Shown here one piece after another: positions 10,314 through 19,634 of a stretch of 64,000 nucleotides of DNA (its first letter is position 1; every line of letters begins with the position of its first letter). This DNA is from Sphingomonas sp. Root720. Lineage in GTDB: Bacteria; Pseudomonadota; Alphaproteobacteria; Sphingomonadales; Sphingomonadaceae. Position numbers and translations under genes: made by a program. Under the pieces are notes generated by a model. The model had not been told where the DNA came from. It made no database searches and saw nothing but the letters and a program-made list of their open reading frames with translations. The stretch lies in assembly GCF_001428605.1 (NCBI RefSeq), contig NZ_LMID01000015.1:424228-488227 (forward strand), given 5' to 3'.

Positions 10314-11198
10314 TCATGTTCGCGAGTCCCGCGATCCGGCGCCATGCACGCGCTCGACCAGCACGAAGCTGATGATCATCAGCAGATACCAGGCCCCCAG
10401 CTTGCCGATCGGCACCATCGTCCAGGCCGCTTTCTGGTGCGGGTAGCTCCACGCATGCGCCCAGGTGCCGATATTCTCGGCGAACCAGATGAACAGCGCG
10501 ACCAGCAGGAAGCCGAGCAGCAGCGGCATCCGCCGATACGTGCGGAACGGGCGGAAATGGACCCAGGTCCGCCGGTAGAGCAGCGCCGTCGCCGCGAACA
10601 GGCCGAGGCGGATGTCGGGCAGCCAGTGGTGCGCGAAGAAGTTGACATAGATCGCCACCGCCAGCGCGACCGTCGCCCGACGCGATGGGTAGTGGCTGAA
10701 GCGGAAGTCGAAGATGCGCCAGACGCGGGCGAGGTAGCTGCCCACCGCCGCATACATGAAGCCCGAGAAGAGCGGCACGTCGCCGATCCTGAGCACCCCC
10801 GCCTCGCGATATTCCCAGCTACCGTGCGCGGTCTTGAACAGCTCCATCGCCGTGCCGACGATGTGGAAGGCGAGGATCACCTTCGCCTCCTCCCAGCTCT
10901 CCAGCCGGAAGGCGAGCATGCCGAGCTGGATCAGCAGCGCCGCGACCGTCAGGACATCATAGCGCGCGACCGGCGCTTGCGGAGGCCACCAGAGATGCGT
11001 CGCCAGCAGCAGCGCCAGCATCAGCGCGCCGAACAGGCAGGCCCAGCCCTGCTTGAAGCCGAACAGCAGGAACTCGTAGGCGAAGGCCGGGAAGCCCCGC
11101 GCGGGCGCCGCCGCCTCGAGCCGCGCGCGGATCCCGGCGAAGCGGGTCGCGCCGGCCGGTCGGATCTGTCGGTCGTCGCGCGCCATCGGCACGGGCAT
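10314..11198 (-). CDS. DUF817 family integral membrane protein
   Basis: 294 residues with about seven to eight hydrophobic helices starting near residue 40. Motifs fit DUF817 (YoaT-like) proteins: YEFLLFGFKQ, KTAHGSWEYRE and GFMYAAVGSYLARVWRIFDFRF. The polar conserved positions within helices suggest an enzyme or transporter, but no activity is known to me. ATG 11198 is used; ATG 11186 is a close alternative. It is an isolated gene flanked on both sides by REP clusters. Confidence 0.8.
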   Translation of the reverse strand: MPVPMARDDRQIRPAGATRFAGIRARLEAAAPARGFPAFAYEFLLFGFKQGWACLFGALMLALLLATHLWWPPQAPVARYDVLTVAALLIQLGMLAFRLESWEEAKVILAFHIVGTAMELFKTAHGSWEYREAGVLRIGDVPLFSGFMYAAVGSYLARVWRIFDFRFSHYPSRRATVALAVAIYVNFFAHHWLPDIRLGLFAATALLYRRTWVHFRPFRTYRRMPLLLGFLLVALFIWFAENIGTWAHAWSYPHQKAAWTMVPIGKLGAWYLLMIISFVLVERVHGAGSRDSRT

Positions 11199-11281
11199 AG
11201 CGCGGGTGGGGATGTGCGCCTAGCGCCCCCTTTCCCTACCATCGGAATGACGGTTACGGGACCAAGATGCTCCTCCGCTCC

Positions 11282-11421
11282 CGTCATGCCAGCGGAGGAG
11301 GGACCTTTGCGGAACGTTCCTCGTCATTCCGGCGAAAGCCGGAATCTCCCTGACCTTGGGCTGTGGGGTAGGCGCATCTCGCGGAAAGAAAAGAGAGATC
11401 CCGGCTTTCGCCAGGATGACG
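11282..11421. repeat. Composite REP element
   Basis: A degenerate unit at about 11283-11305, then a forward unit (GTCATTCCGGCGAAAGCCGG, 11322-11347) and an inverted unit (GAGATCCCGGCTTTCGCCAGG, 11396-11421). The spacer ends TCTCGCGGAAAGAAAAGA. The pair at 54602-54697 has the same arrangement and a very similar spacer end (GTCGCGGAAGAAAAGG). The rest of 11199-11489 holds no gene. Confidence 0.75.
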
Positions 11422-11489
11422 GTCCTGGCGAAAGGAGAGAGGCCGGAGACGCTTGCGTGCAGCGGGCCGACGCGCCAGTTTCCCGCGCC

Positions 11490-12152
11490 ATGTGCAACGA
11501 ATTTTCGCGCAAGCTCGACCTCGACCTGCTGATCCTCGGCCTCCAGCAGGCGAAGGTCAGCCTCGCCTTTCCCGAGGGCCTGCCCAATATCGAGCCCAGC
11601 GCGAGCGTGCGGATCACCGATCCGAGCGTGATCGTCCGCGCGGCGCGGGGGCAGGCCGGGGTCGCCGAACTCGTCACCCGCCGCTGGAGCTGGGCGGGGC
11701 AAAGCGGCAAGCCGGTCTATAATTATCGCGGCGAGGGGCGCGACTTCCGCAATTCGGCCAGCCAGGGCCGCTGCCTCGTCCCGGTCGACGGCTTCTACGA
11801 GTTCACCGCGCCCGCCGACCCCAAGGGCAACGACAAGGGCAGGGGCAGGCGCAAGGACAAGTGGCTGTTCCGCTGGGCCGGCGCGGACTGGTTCGCGATC
11901 GCGGGCCTGTGGAAGGCCGACGCGGCGATCCCCGGTCCGGACGGCGGCGCCACCGGCGGCGAGGCCTTCACCCTGCTGACCTGCGAGCCCGGCCCCGACA
12001 TCGCCCCTTATCACCGCCGCCAGGTCGTCCTGCTCGACCGCCGCGACTGGGCGGGCTGGCTCGACGGATCGGTCCCCGCGCTGGAGCTGCTGCGCCCGAC
12101 CCCGGCCGGCACGCTGACGGTGGAGGCGGTGGGGCCGCCGTCGCTGCTGTGA
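11490..12152 (+). CDS. SOS response-associated peptidase, HMCES/YedK family
   Basis: 220 residues. SRAP-domain proteins crosslink through Cys2 to abasic sites in single-stranded DNA and shield them from cleavage. Met-Cys starts the protein (MCNEFSRK), so Cys2 is present after Met removal. GFYEF supplies the expected active-site Glu, and PYHRRQVVLL the His region. The N terminus differs from the usual MCGRY, and a Lys/Arg-rich insert lies after GFYEF; both mark a divergent subgroup. The start is fixed by the need for Cys2, although the frame is open far upstream through REP DNA. Confidence 0.85.
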   Translation: MCNEFSRKLDLDLLILGLQQAKVSLAFPEGLPNIEPSASVRITDPSVIVRAARGQAGVAELVTRRWSWAGQSGKPVYNYRGEGRDFRNSASQGRCLVPVDGFYEFTAPADPKGNDKGRGRRKDKWLFRWAGADWFAIAGLWKADAAIPGPDGGATGGEAFTLLTCEPGPDIAPYHRRQVVLLDRRDWAGWLDGSVPALELLRPTPAGTLTVEAVGPPSLL

Positions 12153-12171
12153 CCTATGGACCGTCCTTTTT

Positions 12172-12306
12172 TCGTCATGCCAGCGCAGGCGGGATCTTTG
12201 CGTAAACGCCGCCGCCCTTCCGTCATCCCGGCGAAAGCCGGGATCTCACTTTATCTTTTCCAGGGGGCGGAAGGGCAGGGAGATCCCGGCTTTCGCCGGG
12301 ATGACG
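12172..12306. repeat. REP cluster with opposed pair
   Basis: A degenerate unit (12172-12197), a forward unit GTCATCCCGGCGAAAGCCGG (12220-12246) and an inverted unit GAGATCCCGGCTTTCGCCGG (12280-12306). It lies between the convergent HMCES and GrlR-like genes. Confidence 0.8.
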
Positions 12307-12332
12307 ACGAAGAGAACGGAGACGGACCCGCG

Positions 12333-12776
12333 TCACACGATCCGGCTGCGCTCGGTGATCGCCTCGAAGCGGCGCATCACGACGCGGAGGGCGGGGACGC
12401 CCGTGCGGCCGATCCGGCCTTCGAACAGGTCGGGACCGATCGCCTCGGCCGCCACCTCGAGGCGAAACAACGGGGCGAGCGGGCCGAACACGCCGCGATA
12501 GTCGAGCCCGCCGCCATGGCGGACGACCTGCAGCGAGGCGGTCAACGTGGTGGGGCCGTCGATCGCGAACTCGCCGTGGAAGATCAGCTGGCTGTCGCCG
12601 CCCGCCATCCGGTTGCCCTCGACATGGAGGATGCCGCCCTGCGTCTCGTCGTCGCGGCAGCCGAACAGGCCGAAGCGCAGGGTCCACAGCCCCGCCATCG
12701 TCGCCGGAGTCAGCGGTTGCGGGCGTGGGACGGGAGCAGGGGCGGCGGAGCGGGACGGGGTACGCGGTGTGGCCAT
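12333..12776 (-). CDS. GrlR-like hypothetical protein
   Basis: 147 residues. After a Pro/Ala-rich N terminus, residues 27 onward read M-A-G-L-W-T-L-R-F-G, then GGILHVEGNRMAGGDSQLIFHGEF. This is the beta-barrel pattern of GrlR-family proteins (G-L-W, then G-G-x-x...G-G-D-S). GrlR is a regulator of type III secretion in enteric pathogens, but relatives are widespread with unknown role, and no secretion genes are near. ATG 12698, which starts at the domain, is an alternative start. Confidence 0.55.
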   Translation of the reverse strand: MATPRTPSRSAAPAPVPRPQPLTPATMAGLWTLRFGLFGCRDDETQGGILHVEGNRMAGGDSQLIFHGEFAIDGPTTLTASLQVVRHGGGLDYRGVFGPLAPLFRLEVAAEAIGPDLFEGRIGRTGVPALRVVMRRFEAITERSRIV

Positions 12777-12857
12777 GTCCGGCCAACTATATGGACTTCA
12801 TGGATAAAGGATGAATCGCGCGCCCGAATCCGCCCTCCGAATCCCCCTCGGCCGGGA

Positions 12858-13703
<846 letters not shown>

Positions 13704-13861
13704 GTCCGCACTCTCCCGCCAGGCCAATCGCCTAACGGCGATAGGGTGCGATGCAGCGAAGGGCAAGTTTGTTTGGCCGCGTTGCGGCAAGGCCGAACGG
13801 CCGCCCGAGCTTGTGCGAGGAAGCCAAGCGGGGAAATGCCCCGCGCCCGGCGTCTGAGGGC

Positions 13862-14539
13862 TTACACGAACGCCAGATTCCGCGCTTCCGACCGGGCCTC
13901 GAGCAGGCCCCACAGGCCGCGATGCTGGACGAGCAGTTGCTGCGCGCCGAACATCATCGCCCGGTCGATCGGGGCCGCCGCCGCGGCCGCCTCGATCGCC
14001 GCCATCGTCTGGCGCGCGGACGGGAGCGCGGGCGGGGTGAGGGGGAGGCCGAAGCGCTGGGCGGCGGCGTCGATCACGGTGCGGATCGCGCGCCAGTCGA
14101 GCACCAGCGCGACCGCTGCGCCGAGTCCGCAGCCCGCGCGGTCCGACCGGCCGAGCATGTCGAGCGCGTGGCGCTGGCCCGCGACCGCGGCCTCGCATTC
14201 GGCCTGGCGCGGCGTGCTGGGCAGCGGTCCCGCCGCGACCACCGTCCGCATCAGGAAGCCGCGCTCGACGGCGAAGCCCTCGGCCGCCGCGTCGAGCCAG
14301 CCGCGCACCGCCTCGGGCGCCGGCCGGGCGCGTGCCAGGTCGACGATGCTGGGGGCGCTGCCGTGCAGGCTGGACATCAGGTGGACCGCATCGGCCAGGT
14401 CCCGCGACGCCTCCCGGCCCCGCGCGAAGATCTGGCAGGCGATATAGGGGTGGCCCTTCGCGCCGTCGGCCGCGAGGAGCGCGCCGACCGTCTCGGCCGC
14501 GCCTGGACGCGCGGCCTCCCGTTGATTCACATACGCCAT
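13862..14539 (-). CDS. Hypothetical Ala-rich alpha-helical protein
   Basis: 225 residues, largely helical and Ala/Arg-rich, with no signal peptide or clear membrane helix. It resembles a sphingomonad-restricted family of unknown function (possibly DUF6975), but I am not sure of this. ATG 14539 (MAYVNQREAARPG) is preferred over GTG 14587. No function can be inferred from its neighbours. Confidence 0.55.
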   Translation of the reverse strand: MAYVNQREAARPGAAETVGALLAADGAKGHPYIACQIFARGREASRDLADAVHLMSSLHGSAPSIVDLARARPAPEAVRGWLDAAAEGFAVERGFLMRTVVAAGPLPSTPRQAECEAAVAGQRHALDMLGRSDRAGCGLGAAVALVLDWRAIRTVIDAAAQRFGLPLTPPALPSARQTMAAIEAAAAAAPIDRAMMFGAQQLLVQHRGLWGLLEARSEARNLAFV

Positions 14540-14703
14540 ACGCAACACATCCCGAATACGACCGGAAAAGCCGTGCAGGGCAAACACGCGCCCTCCACGC
14601 GAATCGACATAGCGCAGTCGCGGTAAATGGCCGGTTTACGGACCCGAAATTATTTTCCCGGCCGCCCCCGCGACGCCGCTCCGACGAACTCGCCGCGACG
14701 GGC

Positions 14704-16422
14704 TCATTGCGACAGGGCGACGCCGGGGCTGCGCGGGTCGGCGGCACCGACCCAGCCGGCGGGCGTGCGCTGCAGGATCGTCAGCTTCGACGGCAGCTCG
14801 CCCGCCACCGCCGTCTCGCCGAGCCGGGCGAGCGCCGGGATCATCGCCTCGAGCGGGCTGCCGCGCTCGACCGTCAGCGCGGGCCCGTTGAAGAAGAGGT
14901 TAGGCAGCGCGATCGCATCCGCCGCCGGCAGGCCCCAGTCGATCGTGCCGACCAGCGCCTTGAGGCCGTGCATGATGATCGTCCGCCCGCCCGCCGATCC
15001 CAGCGCCATCGCCGGCCTGCCGTCGGGGCCGTAGACGATCATCGGCGACATCGACGACAGCGGCCGCTTGCCCGGCTCGACATGGTTGGGCACCAGCCGG
15101 CCATTCTCGCGCGGCTGTTCGTTGAAGTCGGTCAGCTCGTTGTTGAGGAAGAAGCCCCCCGCGACCAGCGAGCTACCGAACGGCCCCTCGACCGTCGAGG
15201 TCATGCTGGCGATGTTGCCCTGCCGGTCGATCGCGACGAAATGGGTGGTGCCCTGCTCGGCCGGCGCCTGCGTCATCGCCAGCGGCCCGGCGCCGGGCGG
15301 GGTGCCCGGTCGATATTCGCCCAGCGTCCGGTCGGGCGAGATCAGCTTCGAGCGCGCGGCCAGATAGGCGGGATCGAGCAGCCCGGCGACCGGCGCCGCG
15401 ACGAAGTCGGTGTCGCCCAGCCAGGCGTCGCGATCGGCATAGGCGAGGCGCATCGCCTCCCCGATCAGGTGCCAGGCGACCGGCGAATCCTTGCCGAGCG
15501 CCTTGAGGTCGAAGCGTTCGAGCATGCTCAGGATCATCAGGTCGGTGATCGCGCCCGACGAGGGCGGCCCCATGCCGCAGATCCGGTAGCCGCGATAGAC
15601 GCCGCAGATCGCCGCGCGCGGCTTGGCGCGGTAGCCGGCGAGGTCGGCGGCGCTCATCACCGTCGGGTTGCGCTTCGACGCGGCGATCGCGGCGCTGATC
15701 TTCCGGGCGATGTCGCCCTTGTAGAAGGCGTCGGGTCCCTTGGCCGCGATCTCGCGCAGGGTCGCGGCGAGCACGGGGTTCTTCACCGTCTCGCCGCTGG
15801 TCAGCGGGCGGCCGTCCTTCCAGTAGATCGCCCGCGCCTCGGGGAAGTCGGCCCAGAGCCGCTCGGCCTGCTTCAGCCGGAAGGCGAGCGTGCGCTGCAC
15901 CGAATAGGGCCCGGGCTCGTTGTCGGGCAGCAGCGTGTAGCCCTGCTCGGCCAGCCGGATCGCCGGTTCGAACAGCCGGGCCCATGTGAGCTTGCCCCAG
16001 CGCTTGTGGGTCTCCGCCATCAGCGCGACGTTGCCCGGGATGCCGACCGAATAGCCGCCCGGGATCGCCTGCATATAGGGCAGCGGCTTGCCGTCGGCGC
16101 CGAGGAAGCGGTCGGGCCCGGCCGAGGCGGGGGCGGTCTCGCGCCCGTCGATGGTCGATACCCGGCCGGTCTTCGCGTCGTGATAGACCAGGAAGCCGCC
16201 GCCGCCGATCCCCGACGACATCGGTTCGGTGACGGTCAGCGCCAGCATGATCGCCATCGCGGCGTCGGCGGCGCTGCCCCCGGCGCGCAATATCTCCTGC
16301 CCCGCCGCCGCGGCGCGCGGCTCGGCGGCGGCGACGATGCCGGTGGCCGGCACGGCGCGGGCCGTAGCGGGTGAAAGCGAGAGGAGGAGGGCGGAAAGGA
16401 AGGCGATGGCGCGATGCAACAT
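14704..16422 (-). CDS. ggt: Gamma-glutamyltransferase, periplasmic
   Basis: 572 residues; hydrolyses or transfers the gamma-glutamyl group of glutathione in the periplasm. It is an N-terminal nucleophile enzyme that self-cleaves into two chains. A signal peptide covers about residues 1-24 (MLHRAIAFLSALLLSLSPATARA). The large chain holds the G-G-S-A-A-D-A-A-M-A and S-S-G-I-G-G-G-G-F motifs. The autocleavage Thr lies in EQGTTHFVAID, and LNNELTDF and the S-S-M-S-P substrate loop follow. ATG 16422 is chosen because it begins the signal peptide; an upstream in-frame start at 16455 would spoil it. Transcribed divergently from ffh. Confidence 0.93.
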   Translation of the reverse strand: MLHRAIAFLSALLLSLSPATARAVPATGIVAAAEPRAAAAGQEILRAGGSAADAAMAIMLALTVTEPMSSGIGGGGFLVYHDAKTGRVSTIDGRETAPASAGPDRFLGADGKPLPYMQAIPGGYSVGIPGNVALMAETHKRWGKLTWARLFEPAIRLAEQGYTLLPDNEPGPYSVQRTLAFRLKQAERLWADFPEARAIYWKDGRPLTSGETVKNPVLAATLREIAAKGPDAFYKGDIARKISAAIAASKRNPTVMSAADLAGYRAKPRAAICGVYRGYRICGMGPPSSGAITDLMILSMLERFDLKALGKDSPVAWHLIGEAMRLAYADRDAWLGDTDFVAAPVAGLLDPAYLAARSKLISPDRTLGEYRPGTPPGAGPLAMTQAPAEQGTTHFVAIDRQGNIASMTSTVEGPFGSSLVAGGFFLNNELTDFNEQPRENGRLVPNHVEPGKRPLSSMSPMIVYGPDGRPAMALGSAGGRTIIMHGLKALVGTIDWGLPAADAIALPNLFFNGPALTVERGSPLEAMIPALARLGETAVAGELPSKLTILQRTPAGWVGAADPRSPGVALSQ

Positions 16423-16658
16423 GCCCCGCAACTTATTGGATTGGCGCGCGGCCACAAGTCCCTAGACGGGGAAACCGGGCCGCGATCCTTGCCTTTGCCG
16501 GGCTTTGCGGCTAGGGACCGCCTCGTCGTTCCGACACGAAAGCATTGGCAAGCGTCCACGGACGCCCGCTGGCCGGCGAGGTTTCGCCCGCCGGCGCGCT
16601 TTGCGTTTCGGGTCCGAAGGTCAGCAATTTCGGCGCTTCGGCGCAGAGGAGTGAACGC

Positions 16659-18134
16659 ATGTTCGAAAGTCTGAGCGAAAGGCTGGGCGGGGTCTTCGAC
16701 CGCCTGCGCGGCCGTGGCGCGCTGAACGAATCGGACGTGCGCGAGGCGATGCGCGAGGTCCGCGTCGCGCTGCTCGAGGCCGATGTCGCCCTGCCCGTCG
16801 TCCGCACCTTCGTCGAGAAGGTCACCGAGCAGGCGGTCGGCCAGCAGGTGCTCCGCTCGGTCACGCCGGGCCAGCAGGTCGTCAAGATCGTCAACGACGC
16901 GCTGGTCGAGATGCTCGGCTCCGAGGCGTCGGACCTCAACCTCGACGTCTCGCCGCCCGCCATCGTCATGATGGTCGGCCTCCAGGGCTCGGGCAAGACG
17001 ACGACCACCGCCAAGATCGCCAAGCGGCTGACCGAGAAGGGTCGCAAGAAGGTCCTGATGGCGTCGCTCGACGTCAACCGCCCGGCCGCGCAGGAACAGC
17101 TCGCCGTGCTCGGCACCCAGGCCTCGGTCGCGACGCTGCCGGTGGTGCAGGGCCAGCAGCCGGTCGACATCGCCCGGCGCGCGCTCCAGGCCGCGAAGCT
17201 CCAGGGCTTCGACGTGCTGATGCTCGACACCGCCGGCCGTCTCCACGTCGACCAGGCGCTGATGGAAGAGATGAAGGCGGTCGCCTCGGTCGCCGAGCCC
17301 GAGGAGATCCTGCTCGTCGTCGACGCGCTGACCGGCCAGGACGCCGTCAACGTCGCCAAGAGCTTTTCCGAGCAGGTCGCCCTGACCGGCGTGGTGCTGA
17401 CCCGGATGGACGGCGATGCGCGCGGCGGCGCCGCGCTGTCGATGCGCGCCGTCACCGGCAAGCCGATCAAGTTCGTCGGCACCGGCGAGAAGCTGGACGG
17501 GATCGAGCTGTTCCAGCCGAGCCGCGTTGCCGGCCGCATCCTCGGCATGGGCGACGTCGTCAGCCTCGTCGAGAAGGCCGCCGAGACGATCAAGGTCGAG
17601 GAGGCCGAGGCGCTCGCCGCGCGGATGGCCAAGGGCCTGTTCGACTTGAACGACCTGCGCAACCAGCTGCGGCAGATGTCGCGGATGGGCGGCCTGTCGG
17701 GCCTCGCGGCGATGCTGCCCGGCATCAAGCAGGTCAAGCAGGCGATGGCGAGCGGCGCCGCCGACGACAAGGTGTTGGTGCGGATGGACGCGATCATCGG
17801 CTCGATGACGCCGAAGGAGCGCGCCAAGCCCGAACTGCTCAACGCCAAGCGCAAGATCCGCGTCGCCAAGGGCTCCGGCACCACGGTGCAGGACGTCAAC
17901 AAGCTCCTGAAGATGCATCAGGACATGTCGACGATGATGAAGAAGATGAAGAAGATGGGCGGGCTCAAGGGCCTCGCCGGCCTGCTCGGCGGGGGCGGCG
18001 GCCTCGGCGGCATGCTGGGCGGCGGCGGTGCCGGCGCGCTTCCGCCGATGCCGGGCGGCGGCGGCCTTCCCGGCCTGCCGGGCAACCCGCAGGGCCTGCC
18101 CCCCGGTTTCCAGAATTTCCTGAAAAAACGCTGA
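16659..18134 (+). CDS. ffh: Signal recognition particle protein
   Basis: 491 residues. GTPase that binds signal sequences of nascent membrane proteins and delivers ribosomes to FtsY. An N-terminal helical bundle (MFESLSERLGGVFDRLRG) is followed by a G domain with GLQGSGKTTTTAKIA, DTAGRLHVD and TRMDGDARGG. The Met-rich M domain ends MMKKMKKMGG, followed by a Gly/Pro-rich tail. The start is set by AGGAG nine bases before ATG 16659. First gene of the ffh-rpsP-rimM-trmD-rplS operon. I saw no SRP RNA gene in the window. Confidence 0.97.
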   Translation: MFESLSERLGGVFDRLRGRGALNESDVREAMREVRVALLEADVALPVVRTFVEKVTEQAVGQQVLRSVTPGQQVVKIVNDALVEMLGSEASDLNLDVSPPAIVMMVGLQGSGKTTTTAKIAKRLTEKGRKKVLMASLDVNRPAAQEQLAVLGTQASVATLPVVQGQQPVDIARRALQAAKLQGFDVLMLDTAGRLHVDQALMEEMKAVASVAEPEEILLVVDALTGQDAVNVAKSFSEQVALTGVVLTRMDGDARGGAALSMRAVTGKPIKFVGTGEKLDGIELFQPSRVAGRILGMGDVVSLVEKAAETIKVEEAEALAARMAKGLFDLNDLRNQLRQMSRMGGLSGLAAMLPGIKQVKQAMASGAADDKVLVRMDAIIGSMTPKERAKPELLNAKRKIRVAKGSGTTVQDVNKLLKMHQDMSTMMKKMKKMGGLKGLAGLLGGGGGLGGMLGGGGAGALPPMPGGGGLPGLPGNPQGLPPGFQNFLKKR

Positions 18135-18169
18135 TTTGACCTGATCCGAATACCAGAAAGGAATATCGA

Positions 18170-18706
18170 ATGTCCGTTTCCATCCGTCTCGCCCGTGGCG
18201 GCGCCAAGAAGCGTCCTTATTATCGCATCGTCGTCGCCAACTCGCGCAGCCCGCGCGACGGCGCCTTCATCGAGAAGATCGGCGCCTACAACCCGCTGCT
18301 CGCCAAGGACGATCCCAAGCGCGTCGTGCTCGACACCGAGCGCGCCAAGCATTGGCTCTCGGTCGGCGCGCAGCCGACCGACCGCGTCGCCCGCTTCCTC
18401 GACGCCGCCGGCGTGAAGGAGCGCGCCGCGCGCAGCAACCCGAACAAGGCCGAGCCGGGCGAGAAGGCCAAGGAGCGCGCCGAGGAGCGTGCGGCCAAGA
18501 TCGCCGCCGCCGAGGAAGCCGCCGCCGAAGCCGCCAAGGCGCCGGTCGCAGAGCCGGTCGCCGAGGAAGTGACCGAGGCCCCGGCCGAGGAGGCTGCCGC
18601 CGAGACGCCCGCCGTCGAGGAAGCCGCCGCCGAAGCCCCGGCCGAAGCCGCTGCCGAGGAGGCTCCCGCCGCCGAAGCCGCAGCTGAGGAAAAGAGCGAA
18701 GCTTGA
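18170..18706 (+). CDS. rpsP: 30S ribosomal protein S16 with long C-terminal extension
   Basis: The first ~85 residues are canonical S16 ([20 protein letters not shown], then [11 protein letters not shown]). They are followed by about 90 residues of Ala/Glu-rich low-complexity sequence, giving 178 residues against the usual 80-90. Similar but variable tails occur in other sphingomonads. The tail is acidic and should be flexible; its role is unknown. It starts 35 bases after ffh, with GAAAGGAA as ribosome site. Confidence 0.96.
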   Translation: MSVSIRLARGGAKKRPYYRIVVANSRSPRDGAFIEKIGAYNPLLAKDDPKRVVLDTERAKHWLSVGAQPTDRVARFLDAAGVKERAARSNPNKAEPGEKAKERAEERAAKIAAAEEAAAEAAKAPVAEPVAEEVTEAPAEEAAAETPAVEEAAAEAPAEAAAEEAPAAEAAAEEKSEA

Positions 18707-18746
18707 CGCGCTCCGACCCGGCGTGCCGGGCCGACATCGCCGTACC

Positions 18747-18775
18747 CGTCATCCCAGCGAAGGCTGGGATGACGG
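18747..18775. repeat. REP element between rpsP and rimM
   Basis: CGTCATCCCAGC-gaag-GCTGGGATGACGG, an almost perfectly symmetrical copy lying inside the ribosomal operon. Transcribed, it would form a stable hairpin just upstream of the rimM start. No T run follows, so it is not an intrinsic terminator. Confidence 0.8.
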
Positions 18776-18812
18776 AGGTGCGGGAAGGCGAATGGACGGA
18801 AGTGGGAATCCA

Positions 18813-19286
18813 GTGAGCAGCGACAAGCCCATCACCGTCGCCGCCATAGCCGGCGCGCACGGGATCACCGGCGAGGTGCGGCTCAAGCTGTTCAGCGATA
18901 ATCTGACGGCGTACAAGACATTGTCCGGCGCGGGCCGGACCTTCACGCTCGTCTCCTGCCGCCCCGCCGCGAACGGCGCGGTCGCGCGCTTCGCGGAGAT
19001 CGCCGACCGCAACGCCGCCGAGGCGCTGCGCGGCACGCAACTCAGCGTCCCGCGCTCGGCCCTGCCGCCGCTGGCCGAGGGCGAATATTATCATATCGAC
19101 CTGATCGGCCTGCCCTGCCTGGTCGGCGACGAGACGATCGGCACCGCCGCGATGATCGAGGATTTCGGCGCGGGCGACGTGCTCGAGATCGAGAAGCCCG
19201 ACGGCAAGCGCTTCATGGTCCCCGTCGCCAAGGCGGTGACGATCGAGCCCGATCGCCTGCTGATCGACCCGGAGTTCGTCGCATGA
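18813..19286 (+). CDS. rimM: 16S rRNA processing protein
   Basis: 157 residues. It binds S19 in the 30S head and helps late small-subunit maturation. The N-terminal domain has VAAIAGAHGITGEVRLKLF, and the PRC-barrel half begins YYHIDLIGLPCLV. GTG 18813 gives the usual N terminus. An in-frame ATG at 18792, preceded by GGGAAGG, would add seven residues and cannot be excluded. The stop overlaps the next start by four bases (ATGA). Confidence 0.93.
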   Translation: MSSDKPITVAAIAGAHGITGEVRLKLFSDNLTAYKTLSGAGRTFTLVSCRPAANGAVARFAEIADRNAAEALRGTQLSVPRSALPPLAEGEYYHIDLIGLPCLVGDETIGTAAMIEDFGAGDVLEIEKPDGKRFMVPVAKAVTIEPDRLLIDPEFVA

Positions 19287-19558
19287 ATGCCGTCACCATC
19301 TTCCTGCTGATCGGCAGCGTCTATCTGGTGATCGTCGCCTATGGCGTCGTCCGCACCCGCAAACTCGGCCTGCCGCCGCACATCCGCTTCGTCGCGGCCT
19401 CGGTCCAGGTGGTGCTGCCGCCCGTCGTCCTCGCCGTCGCGCTGCTGCTGACCGGCAACATGGCGGTGGCAGGCTGGAGCCTGATGCTCATCCTGCTGCT
19501 GGTCGCGGGCGCGCTGCTCGCGCTGTGCACCGATCTCGTCGCCCGGCGGGTATTGTAA
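19283..19558 (+). CDS. Small membrane protein within the rimM-trmD operon
   Basis: 91 residues with three hydrophobic helices (about 4-22, 35-57 and 63-84) and no recognisable domain. It starts in a four-base overlap with rimM and so is probably translationally coupled to it. trmD follows after about 76 bases. The function is unknown; its insertion into a conserved translation operon is the only clue. Confidence 0.7.
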   Translation: MNAVTIFLLIGSVYLVIVAYGVVRTRKLGLPPHIRFVAASVQVVLPPVVLAVALLLTGNMAVAGWSLMLILLLVAGALLALCTDLVARRVL

Positions 19559-19634
19559 GGCGTAACCGACGACGAGACCCACTTCGCGGACGCATCAGGC
19601 CTCAAGGTTGAAAGCTGGACGATCTGACCCTGAC

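Noticed and set aside
9429-12152. A single 907-codon gene
   Set aside because: It chains RTX-gene shadow, REP DNA, the HGG fragment, antisense of DUF817 and the real HMCES gene. Only the HMCES part (from Met-Cys at 11490) and the HGG part (from 9858) match families.
16423-16658. SRP (4.5S) RNA gene beside ffh
   Set aside because: I looked for the conserved GGUCAGG/GGAAGG core and hairpin and did not find it.
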